Shown piece after piece: positions 1-8,257 of a stretch of DNA of 64,000 nt (positions within the stretch are counted from its first letter, which is position 1; each line of letters begins with the position of its first letter). The translations under genes and the position numbers were made by a program. Source of the DNA: Streptomyces zingiberis (GTDB lineage: Bacteria > Actinomycetota > Actinomycetes > Streptomycetales > Streptomycetaceae); assembly GCF_012034935.1 (NCBI RefSeq), contig NZ_JAATEN010000025.1, positions 31,702 to 95,701 on the forward strand. Direction: 5' to 3'. The notes beneath the pieces were generated by a model, which saw nothing but the letters and a program-made list of their open reading frames with translations, was not told the origin of the DNA and did no database searches.

Positions 1-456
1 GGAGGCCGGGTGGCTGTCGGCGGACACCACATGCCAGGCCACCGTGTAGGTGCCCTCCCCGAGGCCGTCACGGAGGGCGATCCGGACGGTCGCCGCGTTC
101 CCCCCGGCGTGATCCGCCGTCCCCTCACTCGCCTGGGTGTTGGTGGGGGAGATGACCCGCAGGGAGCGGTCGGTCAGGGTCACCTCCTCGGTGAAGGTGA
201 GGGTGATGTGGCTCGGTGCCGTCGCGACCACCGTGTCCGCCGCCGGGTCCGAGGAGCGCAGGGAGGCGTGCGCGGCGGCCGTCCCCGCCCCGCCGAACAG
301 TGCGGCGAGCACCGCGCCCACCACGACGAGCAGCGCCCACACGCGGCGCGCGCCGCCCCGCCATGGCCGCTGGGGGACCCTGCGTCCGGGGCCCCCGCCG
401 CGCCGTTCCGCCGTCCGGGCGCCGCCGCGCTTCCGCCCCCTGAGGTCTCTGATCAC
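1..456 (-). CDS. CopC-domain copper/envelope protein, N-terminal part (runs off the left edge)
   Basis: This is the N-terminal 152 codons of a secreted CopC-domain protein; the 3' end lies outside the window. The GTG start has a GGGAGAAGGG site just upstream. An Arg-rich leader of about 38 residues is followed by a hydrophobic signal segment (VWALLVVVGAVLAALFGGAG) and then AHASLRSSDPA. The mature N-terminus starting His-Ala is the classic CopC copper ligand. The tail YTVAWHVVSADSHP is the CopC core motif. CopC proteins bind copper outside the membrane and are often fused or paired with CopD membrane domains, so a CopD domain may follow off the edge. It is divergent from the lipoprotein gene to its right. 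Family assignment is firm; full architecture is unknown. Confidence 0.85.
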   Translation of the reverse strand, partial: MIRDLRGRKRGGARTAERRGGGPGRRVPQRPWRGGARRVWALLVVVGAVLAALFGGAGTAAAHASLRSSDPAADTVVATAPSHITLTFTEEVTLTDRSLRVISPTNTQASEGTADHAGGNAATVRIALRDGLGEGTYTVAWHVVSADSHPAS

Positions 457-663
457 GTCGTCCCTTCTCCCGGTCCCACACCGTCCGCCGCCACCCGGAG
501 CCCGGGGCGCGCCGCCGCCAGGGAATACGCGGTTCCGCGCCGTGCTGCTCACCGTCCGCGGAAGTCGCCGGCCGCGGATTGAACGGACCGCCCGCCGCGG
601 CCGTATGCCCCGGGTGCACCGACCCTCGTCCGGGAACCGCCCTCGTCCTGTTGTGAGCCTGTG

Positions 664-1167
664 ATGGAACGACCACTGCCCGACCGGGCACCGGCATCCC
701 CCGCCGGGCCCCGCCCGCCCCGTCCGCGCCATGTGCGCACGGGTGCGCTCGCCGCTCTCGTCACCACTGCCGCCGCCCTGCTGCTCGGCGGGTGCGGTGC
801 GGAGGAGCCCGCCGGCCGGGCGGGTACCGCCGAGGGGCGGCCGGGCGCGCCGCCGAAGGCCCGCCCGGCCGATGTGCCGGAACTCGCCTCCGCCGTCGGG
901 TGCGAGGCGGAGATCACCATCGACGTGGCCGACTACCGCCAGGGCACCTGCGACACCGGACGGGCCGAGTACGTCTTCGTCAGCTTCGAGAGCGACACCG
1001 GGAAACGCGCCTGGCTGGAGACGGCGCAGATGTACGGGGGCGTCTACCTGGTCGGCAACCGCTGGGTGCTCTCCGCCGACCCCCGGCCGGCCATGGAGCG
1101 CGCCCGGGAGCGGCTCGGCGGCACCATCGAGGAGACGGGCGCCCTCGGTGCCGAGCCGGCACCGTGA
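664..1167 (+). CDS. Putative secreted lipoprotein
   Basis: A small secreted protein of about 167 aa. Residues 24-44 form a hydrophobic signal ending in a lipobox (LLLGGC-GAEE), so the Cys should be lipidated and the protein anchored outside the membrane. The mature part has two Cys (VGCEAEITID and GTCDTGRAEYVFVSF), possibly a disulfide, and ends GTIEETGALGAEPAP. GTG at 661 and ATG at 664 are adjacent and no clear ribosome-binding site separates them. It is the first of three co-directional genes ending with the YcnI-like protein, so a role in the copper-linked envelope cluster is plausible. No function can be read from the sequence. Confidence 0.75.
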   Translation: MERPLPDRAPASPAGPRPPRPRHVRTGALAALVTTAAALLLGGCGAEEPAGRAGTAEGRPGAPPKARPADVPELASAVGCEAEITIDVADYRQGTCDTGRAEYVFVSFESDTGKRAWLETAQMYGGVYLVGNRWVLSADPRPAMERARERLGGTIEETGALGAEPAP

Positions 1168-1213
1168 GGCCGACGGAGCGGGCCGGTCCGTGCCCGCGTC
1201 CGGCGGCCGGGCC

Positions 1214-2257
1214 GTGAACCGCTCCGTGACCGCCCTGCGCGCGGCGGTGTTCGCCCTCACCTCAGGTGTGCTCGCGGTGGCCGGGCACCACGCCGTGCTG
1301 GACGGGCCGGTGCCCTGGCCGCCGGTGGTGGCGGTGACCGCCGCGCAGTGCGCCGCGGTGTGGCCGCTGGCGCGCCGGCGGCGCTCCCTGCCCGTCGTGG
1401 TGACGGCCACCCTCGCCGCCCAGGCACTGCTGCACACGGTGCTCTACCTCGCCGTCGCCGCCCGTCCGGCGCACACCGGGCACGGCGGCGGCGCGGACGG
1501 AGCGGGCCCCGGCCCCGCCACGCACGCGGCGGATCCGGCGCATCTCGCGCACGCGGCACCGGCCGGCGAGGTGGCGCAGGCCGGCGGGCATGTCTCCGCC
1601 GCCATGACGGTGGCGCATCTGCTCGCGGCCCTCGTCGTGGCCTGGCTGTTCCACCACGCCGACGCGGCGGCGGCCGCCGCCGTCCGGGCCGCCCGCACGG
1701 GACGGCGCGCCGCCTGCCTCGCGCTCGCCCCCCTCCTCGCCCTCGCCCGGCTGCCCGGCCCGGCCCGTCGCCCGCGCCGCGAGCCGCGCCCGGCGCCACC
1801 GGCCCGCGCCGGCGGACCGCCGGTGACGGGGCGGGAGTTCCTGACGAGTGCCGTGGTGCGCCGGGGCCCACCGGAGCGGGACCGCGATCCAGGTCGTCGA
1901 GTCCCCGTGCCGGCCGCCCCACGGTGCGCCGGCCGCTCATCCGAGGAGTTCCGCCATGCCCGCTCAGAGATTCCCCCAGGGGTGCCCCCAGGGTTCCGTC
2001 CCGTCGTCCGCCCGGTCCCTCCCGCCGCGCCGGCCCCGCCCGCGCGTCCTGGGCCGTCTCGCCGCCGTCTCCGCGCTCGCCCTGGCGTTCGCCACCGTCC
2101 AGACCGCTCCGGCCGCCGCGCACGCGCATGTCACCGCCTCCGAACCACGGGCGCTGGCCGAGAAGGTGACGCTCACCTTCGAATCCGCGGCGGAGAACGA
2201 CGCCGCCGGCTTCACCGAGGTGAGGGTGTCCCTCCCGGAGGGCATCGCGCCCGGTGA
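1214..2257 (+). CDS. His-rich multi-span membrane protein whose frame runs on into ycnI
   Basis: The first ~200 codons encode a small integral membrane protein. Hydrophobic segments include ALRAAVFALTSGVLAVAG, VVAVTAAQCAAVWPLA, LPVVVTATLAAQALLHTVLYLA and AMTVAHLLAALVVAWLF. A loop rich in His (THAADPAHLAHA, FHHADA) suggests metal contact, fitting the copper neighbours. A plausible natural C-terminus is LTSAVVRRGPP near 1860. No stop occurs there and the frame stays open for about 400 nt more, overlapping the next gene by 302 nt with low-complexity, shadow-like sequence. I read this as a lost stop or a frameshift near the 3' end. The start is GTG; an authentic end near 1860-1900 is inferred. 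Confidence 0.55.
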   Translation: MNRSVTALRAAVFALTSGVLAVAGHHAVLDGPVPWPPVVAVTAAQCAAVWPLARRRRSLPVVVTATLAAQALLHTVLYLAVAARPAHTGHGGGADGAGPGPATHAADPAHLAHAAPAGEVAQAGGHVSAAMTVAHLLAALVVAWLFHHADAAAAAAVRAARTGRRAACLALAPLLALARLPGPARRPRREPRPAPPARAGGPPVTGREFLTSAVVRRGPPERDRDPGRRVPVPAAPRCAGRSSEEFRHARSEIPPGVPPGFRPVVRPVPPAAPAPPARPGPSRRRLRARPGVRHRPDRSGRRARACHRLRTTGAGREGDAHLRIRGGERRRRLHRGEGVPPGGHRAR

Positions 2258-2801
2258 CGTCGGACTGGGGAAGGCGCCCCGGGGATGGAAGCTGAAGCAC
2301 ACGAAGGACGGCTACGCCGTCGCCGGCCCCGAACTGCCGGTGGGCACCGATGCCGTGTACGAGGTCGAGGTCCGCCAGTTGCCGGACGCGGAGAAGCTGG
2401 CCTTCCGGACCGTGGAGACCTACGGGGACGGCGCGGTTTCCCGGTGGATCGAAACACCGGAGGACGGCGCGGAGTCGGAACAGCCGGCACCCGCCCTCGA
2501 CCTCGAACCGGCCGCGCCCGGCGCGAAACCGCTCCGCCCCGCCTCCTCCGGAGCCGCCGCGGAGGAAACCCCCGCACCGGCGGATTCCGCGACCGGCGGG
2601 GAGACGGACGCGGGAGAGGCCGGCGAGGACGCCGGGAAGTCCTCCGACGGTGCCGAGAAGGCCGGGCGGGCCCAGCAGGAGGACGAGGGTTCCGCGGCCG
2701 GCCCGCTGCTGGCCGGGGTCGCCGTACTGCTCGCGCTGGGCGGCGGAGGGGCGTGGTGGCTGGCCCGTCGCCGCTCCGCGTCCTCCTCGTCGGGGAGCTG
2801 A
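1956..2801 (+). CDS. ycnI: YcnI-like (DUF1775) copper-binding envelope protein
   Basis: A 281-aa exported protein. The ATG at 1956 follows a GAGGAG site. The leader (residues ~30-50) ends APAAAHAHVTASEPRAL; the mature His-rich N-terminus is the copper-binding feature of YcnI/DUF1775 proteins. The domain covers about residues 50-165 (TLTFESAAENDAAGFTEVRV, GWKLKHTKDGYAVAGPELP, WIETPEDGAESEQPAP). A Pro/Glu/Ala-rich linker then leads to a C-terminal membrane anchor (GPLLAGVAVLLALGGGGAWW) with an Arg-rich tail, a topology common in actinobacterial YcnI. Together with the CopC protein it points to copper acquisition or handling at the cell surface. A start at 1848 is possible but lacks a site and adds an unlikely leader. 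Confidence 0.9.
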   Translation: MPAQRFPQGCPQGSVPSSARSLPPRRPRPRVLGRLAAVSALALAFATVQTAPAAAHAHVTASEPRALAEKVTLTFESAAENDAAGFTEVRVSLPEGIAPGDVGLGKAPRGWKLKHTKDGYAVAGPELPVGTDAVYEVEVRQLPDAEKLAFRTVETYGDGAVSRWIETPEDGAESEQPAPALDLEPAAPGAKPLRPASSGAAAEETPAPADSATGGETDAGEAGEDAGKSSDGAEKAGRAQQEDEGSAAGPLLAGVAVLLALGGGGAWWLARRRSASSSSGS

Positions 2802-2880
2802 GCGGCGGCCCCGGCCGGGAGGCGGGTTCGGGAGGCGGGTTCAGGAGGGGCGGCGCGGGCCCCGGCCGGTGGTTCTCCGC

Positions 2881-2921
2881 CTTCGGCCGGGGCCCGCGCA
2901 ACCTTCGGCCGGGGCCCGCGC
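2881..2921. repeat. Direct repeat, 19-bp unit, two copies 22 bp apart
   Basis: The unit CTTCGGCCGGGGCCCGCGC occurs at 2881-2899 and again at 2903-2921 in the 503-bp non-coding stretch (2802-3304) between convergent ycnI and dhaK. A related GAGGCGGGTTC pair lies just upstream. Apart from these repeats and the hairpin array next to dhaK I see nothing in the stretch. Function is unknown; slipped-strand growth in GC-rich spacer DNA is the simple explanation. Confidence 0.8.
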
Positions 2922-3242
2922 CACCAGGGCTCGTGCCGGGCCGCGCACCGTGGACGGGCCTCGGTGCGCCGCCCGGGGGCGGGCCGGGCCGCCCACCACG
3001 CCGGCCGGCGTCCGCCGGGTGGCTGTCCCGGTCCCGCCGGACCTGCGCGGTCTGCCGGCCCCCCGGTCCCCGGGGCGTGCGCTGCGGGCCGGAGCTCACG
3101 CCCCGAGCCCGTGCTGTGGTCCCCGGGGCCGGGGCCCCCGGGGACCGGAGGAAGGCCCGGGGCACCGGGGGCCGGAGGAAGGGCCGGCAGGTCCGGGTCG
3201 ATCCCGGCCTTCGGCCTCCGCCCGACACCCATCGAGTGGCTC

Positions 3243-3306
3243 GGAGCCCACCGGGCTCGGGACCTACCGGGGTCGGAGTCCACCGGGCTCCGGGCCCACC
3301 GGGGTC
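3243..3306. terminator. Tandem 16-bp near-palindromic repeats, probable dhaK terminator
   Basis: Four consecutive 16-bp units (GGAGCCCACCGGGCTC at 3243, then variants at 3259, 3275 and 3291) end exactly at the dhaK stop codon. Each unit is close to self-complementary around a central ACC/CGG, so RNA from either strand could form a run of hairpins. The site lies between convergent genes, which fits bidirectional termination. Confidence 0.55.
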
Positions 3307-4300
3307 AGCACCCCCAGCGCAGTCCCGCGGTCCGCACCGGCGCGTCCCACAGCCGCAGCAGTTCCTCGTCCGCGCGGCAGAGCGTCACCGAACAGCCCGC
3401 CATGTCCAGCGAGGTGACGTAGTTGCCGACCAGCGTGCGGGCCACCGTCACCCGGCGCTCCGCGAGCACCCGGGCGACCTCCCCGCCGAACCCGTAGAGC
3501 TCCAGCAGCGGGGTCGCGCCCATCCCGTTGACCAGCAGGAGCACCGGATCGCCAGCCGCGCCCAGGTCGGCCAGGACGGCGTCCACGGCGACCTCCGCGA
3601 TCTGCGCGGCGGTCATCATCTCCCGCCGCTCCCGGCCCGGTTCGCCGTGGATGCCGATGCCCAGCTCCAGCTCGCCGGCCGGCAGGTCGAACGTCGGGCC
3701 GCCCTTGGCGGGGGTCGTGACCGCGCCGAGCGCCACCCCGAAGCTGCGGGACGCCTCGTTGACCTGGCGCGCCAGCGCCGCGACGCGCTCCAGCGGCGCG
3801 CCCTCCTCCGCGGCCGCCCCGGCGATCTTCTCCACGAAGAGAGTGGCCCCGGTGCCGCGCCGGCCGGCGGTGAAGGTACTGTCCGTGACCGCCACGTCGT
3901 CGTCGACCAGCACACTGACCGCCTGGATGCCCTCGTCCTCCGCGAGTTCGGCGGCCATCTCGAAGTTGAGCACATCACCGGTGTAGTTCTTCACGACGAA
4001 CAGGACACCCGCGCCGCTGTCCACGGCCGAGGCCGCCCGCACCATCTGGTCCGGCACCGGGGAGGTGAACACCTCGCCGGGACAGGCCGCGTCGAGCATC
4101 CCCGGGCCGACGAACCCGCCGTGCAGCGGCTCGTGCCCCGACCCGCCGCCCGAGACGAGGGCCACCTTCCCCGCGACGGGCGCGTCCCGCCGCGCGATGA
4201 CGCGGTTCGCCACGTCCACGGACAGCTCCGGGTGGGCGGCGGCCATGCCGCGCAGGGCGTCCGCGACCACGGTCTCCGGCGAGTTGATCAGCATCTTCAC
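3305..4300 (-). CDS. dhaK: Dihydroxyacetone kinase subunit DhaK
   Basis: A 331-aa DhaK, the usual length of the PTS-type substrate-binding subunit. The GTG start follows AGGAG. Key residues match the E. coli protein position for position: His218 in GIGIHGEPG, which forms the hemiaminal with dihydroxyacetone, His56 in GSGHEP, and Asp109 in GDVLNF. The subunit binds dihydroxyacetone so that DhaL can deliver phosphate, from DhaM~P in bacterial PTS-type systems or from ATP. No dhaL or dhaM lies on either side: downstream is spacer and ycnI, upstream is an ssuD remnant on the other strand. The protein is intact, so it is either orphaned or works with partners encoded elsewhere. Confidence 0.93.
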   Translation of the reverse strand: MKMLINSPETVVADALRGMAAAHPELSVDVANRVIARRDAPVAGKVALVSGGGSGHEPLHGGFVGPGMLDAACPGEVFTSPVPDQMVRAASAVDSGAGVLFVVKNYTGDVLNFEMAAELAEDEGIQAVSVLVDDDVAVTDSTFTAGRRGTGATLFVEKIAGAAAEEGAPLERVAALARQVNEASRSFGVALGAVTTPAKGGPTFDLPAGELELGIGIHGEPGRERREMMTAAQIAEVAVDAVLADLGAAGDPVLLLVNGMGATPLLELYGFGGEVARVLAERRVTVARTLVGNYVTSLDMAGCSVTLCRADEELLRLWDAPVRTAGLRWGC

Positions 4301-4593
4301 AGGCACTCCTGGGCAGTTGGCGCGCGGGCGGCGGCCTGCCGGGGGTCCGGCGGGCCGGTACGGAGCGCGGCCCCCGGGGCCGCCGCCGGCCCGGTCGCCC
4401 GCGGCGGTTTCCGGCCGGGGGCCGGTCCCGCCGGACACGGCCCGTGCCGCCCGCGGGGGACGGGCTCGGACGCGTCCAGTATCGGCCGGGTGGCGCCGCG
4501 GGTCACGGACCGGGCGGCGATGAATCCCCGGTGACCGGTGCGCGGGACCGCGCCCGCCGGCCGCGGCGCGCCGCGGCGCGGGGCCGGCGGCGG

Positions 4594-4920
4594 ATGCTGG
4601 CGCTGCACGGCGGCGGCCGGGACGGTCTGGAGATCCACCCCAATCTGTGGGCGGGCATCGGCCTGGTGCGCGGTGGCGCGGGGACGGCGCTGGTCGGCAG
4701 CCACGAGGAGGTCGCCGACCGGATCACGGAGTACCACCGGCTGGGTATCGACGAGTTCGTGCTCTCCGGCTATCCGCACCTGGAGGAGGCCTACTGGTTC
4801 GGCGAGGGCGTGCTGCCCCGGCTCGCCGGACGCGGCCTGTGGTCGCACCCGTACCGCGCCGCCGCCCCGGAGCGCGCCGGCGCGCGGGCCTCCCTCGCGG
4901 GGGCGGGCGCCGCTCGCTGA
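4594..4920 (+). pseudogene. ssuD: ssuD remnant (C-terminal end of FMNH2-dependent alkanesulfonate monooxygenase)
   Basis: Only about 108 residues of a ~380-aa SsuD remain. The reading MLALHGGGRDGLEIHPNLW followed by GLVRGGAGTALVG, IDEFVLSGYPHLEEAYWF and LPRLAG matches the SsuD C-terminus closely, including the GYPHLEE motif. The frame is open further upstream (to 4444), but that part is low-complexity Arg/Gly/Pro sequence unlike SsuD, so the N-terminal two thirds of the barrel are gone. SsuD releases sulfite from alkanesulfonates under sulfur starvation. The fragment cannot be catalytic. Its neighbour at 5214 is another sulfur-scavenging type enzyme, so the locus looks like a deleted sulfonate operon. 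Confidence 0.8.
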
Positions 4921-4994
4921 CCCGTCCGCGGGGCGTCCGCCCGCCGCGGGGGTGGTGACGGTGGCCGGAGCGGCGGGCCCGCCGCATCCGTCAA

Positions 4995-5022
4995 CCCTAC
5001 AATTCCTATCGATTTTGTAGGG
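4995..5022. promoter_or_regulatory. Perfect 8-bp inverted repeat, candidate sulfur-regulon operator/promoter
   Basis: CCCTACAA and TTGTAGGG form a perfect inverted repeat separated by 12 AT-rich bases (TTCCTATCGATT). This is a conspicuous AT island in a ~75% GC region. It lies between the ssuD remnant and the SfnB-like gene, about 190 bp upstream of the latter's start. An operator or promoter controlling the sulfur gene is the best reading; the cognate regulator is not in the window. Confidence 0.5.
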
Positions 5023-5213
5023 AACCATTGACGGGCCGCTTCCGGGGTGACGAGGATGAGACGCCGGTCCCGCGCGAACACCCGTTCGGCGCGACGTCGT
5101 TCCGCCGACGCCGGCGCGGCCGCGCGCGACCGCCGCGGCGGGGCGTTCCCGGCCGCTTCCGGACCGACCGGCTCCCGGTGCGCCCGTGCGCGGACCGGGG
5201 TGAGGAGGATCCC

Positions 5214-6506
5214 TTGACGACGGCACCCACTCCCTCGCTCCGCCCCGCCACGCTCGTACCGCCGTACGGCGCGGGGGCCGGGGGCGGGCCGGGGAGAGCG
5301 CGCCTGACGGTCATCGAGCCCGCCGCGGGGGAACCGGCCGGCCACGACCACTGGCTCCAGGTCGCCCGTGAGGTGGCGGACGACCTCGCCACCGACGCGG
5401 CGTCCCGCGAGCGGGCCGGCCACGACCCCTCCGACGAGGTGGCCCGGTTCCGGGAAGCCGGCCTGCTGACCCTGCTGATCCCCTCCGGCCACGGCGGAGG
5501 AGGCGCCGGCTGGCCCACCGCCTGCGCCGTCGTCCGGGAGATCGCCGCCGCCGACGGGACGCTCGGCCTGCTCCTCGGCCGGCACTACGTGCTCTCCTGG
5601 AGCCCGCGGAGTCTCACCGGTCCCGGCCCCGCCGCGCGGATCGAACGGCGCTCCGCCGCCGGCCAGTGGTTCTGGGGCGGTGGGCTCGGTCTCCGCGAGA
5701 CGCCGCCCGTGCTGGCCCCGGACGCGGACGGCCACGGCTGGCTGCTGGAGGGGCGTCAGGACCGGGTCGCCGGTGCCCGGGTCGCGGACCGGCTGGCCGT
5801 CGCCGCCGTCCGCCACGACACCGGCGAACCCCTGTTCGTCCTGGTGGACCCGGCCGGTCCGGGCGTGGTGGCAGGCCCGGGGGAGGAGACCTTCGGCCTG
5901 CGGCAGGCCGCCGCCGGCAGCGTGGAGTTCGCCGCCGTCCCCCTCGCCGGGGACGCCGTCCTGGGCTCGCTGTCGGCGGACGGGGGAGCCCTCCCGCCCT
6001 GCGCCGGGCTGACCGCTGCCACCGGGCACCTGGTCTCCGCGCAGACCTGCCTCGGCCTGGCCCAGGGAATGCTGGCCGAGGCCCGGGACCACGCCCGCTC
6101 CACCGCGGCGGCCTGGCCGGGCGGAGCGCCCGCCGACCCGCACACCCTCGCCGCCTACGGGGAGCTCTCCGTGTCCCTGCGGGCCGCCTCCGCCCTGGCC
6201 GCCGAGGCCGTGGCCGGATTGACCGGGGCCGCGGACCGTCCGGAGGACCTCACCGACGACGAGTGCGCCGAGGTCACCGTGGTGGCCGCGGCGGCCGAGT
6301 CGGCCGCCGTCCGGGCCGCCCAGGAGATCACCGCCCGGGCGCTGGACGTCGCCGGGGCGGGCTCCGCCGCCGCCCGCCACGGCCTCGACCGCTTCTGGCG
6401 CGACCTCCGCGCCCACACGCTCCACCAGCCGGCCGGACCCCGTCTTCAGGCTATGGGCGACCACTTCCTCCACGGGGCGTACCCCCCGCTGACGCTGCCC
6501 GCCTGA
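5214..6506 (+). CDS. Acyl-CoA dehydrogenase-fold flavoprotein, SfnB/DszC-like sulfur-scavenging type
   Basis: A 430-aa flavoprotein of the acyl-CoA dehydrogenase superfamily. It starts at TTG 5214, five bases after a strong GAGGAGG; in-frame starts further left lack sites. The N-terminal helical domain (VAREVADDLATDAASRERAG, EVARFREAGLLTLLIP), the segment GLLLGRHYVLSW and the C-terminal WRDLRAHTLHQP resemble SfnB and DszC, which are FMNH2-dependent monooxygenases rather than true dehydrogenases and act on organosulfur compounds. The catalytic Glu of real acyl-CoA dehydrogenases is not apparent. Linkage to an ssuD remnant and the AT-rich palindrome supports a sulfur-starvation role. The substrate cannot be told. 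Confidence 0.75.
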   Translation: MTTAPTPSLRPATLVPPYGAGAGGGPGRARLTVIEPAAGEPAGHDHWLQVAREVADDLATDAASRERAGHDPSDEVARFREAGLLTLLIPSGHGGGGAGWPTACAVVREIAAADGTLGLLLGRHYVLSWSPRSLTGPGPAARIERRSAAGQWFWGGGLGLRETPPVLAPDADGHGWLLEGRQDRVAGARVADRLAVAAVRHDTGEPLFVLVDPAGPGVVAGPGEETFGLRQAAAGSVEFAAVPLAGDAVLGSLSADGGALPPCAGLTAATGHLVSAQTCLGLAQGMLAEARDHARSTAAAWPGGAPADPHTLAAYGELSVSLRAASALAAEAVAGLTGAADRPEDLTDDECAEVTVVAAAAESAAVRAAQEITARALDVAGAGSAAARHGLDRFWRDLRAHTLHQPAGPRLQAMGDHFLHGAYPPLTLPA

Positions 6507-6805
6507 GCGGTGGCCGGCACCCCCGCACGGACCGGCGATCCGCGGCGGGTCCCGGCCGTCCGCGGTGCCGCCGGCCGGTCTCCCGCCCGCTCCTCCGGGC
6601 CGGCGTGGCGGATCCGCCGGACGGGCCGGAAGGGAAGACCTGCGTACCCTCGCCGGCCGGAGAACGGTCACGACCCGGGACGTTCCGCCGCATCCGGCTC
6701 CGGGAACGGCGGCACCCGTGGGACCGTGGGAGCGATCGAGGTGCGCCCCCGGCCGGCGGCCGGACACCGGGGAACCGCACGGCACCTGGGACGGCCGCTG
6801 GGGGC

Positions 6806-8218
6806 ATGATGACCGGAACCACGACCGCCGACACGGACGCCGCGACCCGCGCACCGGGCCCTGCGGGGCACTGGCTGCTCGGTTCGCTGCCGGAGATACG
6901 GCGGGACCCGCTGGGCACCTTCGTGCGCGTCAGGGAGGAGTACGGGGACATCGTGCGGCTCACCGCCGGCCCGCCCGGCCTCCGGGCCGAGCGCCACTGC
7001 GTGTTCTCCCCCTCCGGGGCGCAGCAGGTACTGGCCTCGCGCTCCGCCGACTTCCGCAAGGACACCGCCGCCTACCACGAGATCGCCGCGGTCCTCGGCG
7101 ACGGGCTGCTGACGAGCCAGGACGAGCAGTACCTCCGTCAGCGGCGCCTGGTGCAGCCGCTGTTCACGCGGCGGCGGGTGGACGGCTACGCGGACGGCCT
7201 CAACGAGGAGGCCGGGGCGGTGGTCCGGCGCTGGCGCGACACCCCGGACGGCGCCGTGGACCTCGCGGAGGAGATGTCCCGCTTCACGCTGCGCGCCGTC
7301 ACCCGCATCCTCTTCGGCGCCGACATCGAGTCGGCGGTGGACGTGGTCCGCCGGAACTTCCCCGTCCTCGGCGGCCACATCGTCCGCCGCAGCTTCACCC
7401 CCGTGCGGCCGCCGCGCACCTGGCCCACGCCTGCCAACCGCTCGGCCGGCCGCGCCCGGGCGGCGCTCCACGCCCTCTGCGACCGGATCGTCGCCGAACG
7501 CCGGGCGGAGGACGCCCGGCGCGGCCCCGGTGACCCGGCCCCCGGGACCGATCTGCTGAGCCTGCTGACCCGGGCCGGGAACGACGACGACGGCACCCTC
7601 ACCCCGGCCGAGATCCGTGACCAGGTGCTCGTCTTCCTGATCGCCGGCCACGAGACCACGGCCACGTCCCTCACCTTCGCCCTCCATCTGCTCGGACACC
7701 ACCCCGAGGTGCAGGAACGGGCCCGTGAGGAGGTCGAGCGGGTCCTCGGGGACCGCCCGCCCACCGCCGCCGACCTCGACGCCCTGCCGTACCTCACCCA
7801 GGTGCTCAAGGAGTCGATGCGGCTCTACCCGGCGGCCCCCGTCTTCGGCCGCAACGCGGTGCGGGAGACGGTGATCGACGGTGTCACCATCCCCGCCGGG
7901 GGCGAGGCCCTCGTGGTCCCCTGGGCGATCCACCGCCATCCGGACCACTGGGAGGACCCCGAGCGTTTCGACCCGGACCGCTTCCTCCCGGAGCGGGAGC
8001 GGGACCGTCCCCGCTACGCGTGGCTGCCGTTCGGCGGCGGGCCCCGCGCCTGCATCGGGCAGCACTTCTCCATGCTGGAGTCCGTGCTGGCGCTCGCCGC
8101 CTTCCTGCGGGCGTTCACGATCGAGTCCCCGGCCGCCGGCATCACGCTGGGCGTGGGGGTCACGCTCCAGATCGGGTCCCCGGTCCGCGCCCGGCTGATC
8201 CCGCGCGCCACGGACTGA
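6806..8218 (+). CDS. Cytochrome P450
   Basis: A 470-aa soluble P450 beginning at ATG 6806, with another ATG at 6809. Diagnostic motifs are in order: I-helix oxygen-binding AGHETT near residue 280, K-helix ESMR near 336, and the heme loop FGGGPRACIG with Cys416 as the axial ligand. The PAAPVFGR stretch after ESMR and the overall length are closer to the fatty-acid-hydroxylase-like branch of bacterial P450s than to the ~400-aa antibiotic-tailoring type. No ferredoxin or reductase gene is adjacent, so electrons must come from general partners. A GC hairpin follows the stop directly, so it is probably monocistronic. Substrate unknown. Confidence 0.95.
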   Translation: MMTGTTTADTDAATRAPGPAGHWLLGSLPEIRRDPLGTFVRVREEYGDIVRLTAGPPGLRAERHCVFSPSGAQQVLASRSADFRKDTAAYHEIAAVLGDGLLTSQDEQYLRQRRLVQPLFTRRRVDGYADGLNEEAGAVVRRWRDTPDGAVDLAEEMSRFTLRAVTRILFGADIESAVDVVRRNFPVLGGHIVRRSFTPVRPPRTWPTPANRSAGRARAALHALCDRIVAERRAEDARRGPGDPAPGTDLLSLLTRAGNDDDGTLTPAEIRDQVLVFLIAGHETTATSLTFALHLLGHHPEVQERAREEVERVLGDRPPTAADLDALPYLTQVLKESMRLYPAAPVFGRNAVRETVIDGVTIPAGGEALVVPWAIHRHPDHWEDPERFDPDRFLPERERDRPRYAWLPFGGGPRACIGQHFSMLESVLALAAFLRAFTIESPAAGITLGVGVTLQIGSPVRARLIPRATD

Positions 8219-8233
8219 GCGGGCGGGCCGCAC

Positions 8234-8257
8234 GCCCCCGGGGGAACACCCGGGGGC
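8234..8257. terminator. GC-rich hairpin after the P450 gene
   Basis: GCCCCCGGG and CCCGGGGGC form a perfect 9-bp stem around a 6-nt loop, 16 bp after the P450 stop. There is no U tract, as is common for streptomycete terminators. Confidence 0.6.

Noticed and set aside
5666..6805. N-terminal extension of the P450 frame
   Set aside because: Arg/Pro/Gly-rich sequence overlapping the SfnB-like gene in another frame; P450 proteins begin near the double ATG at 6806.
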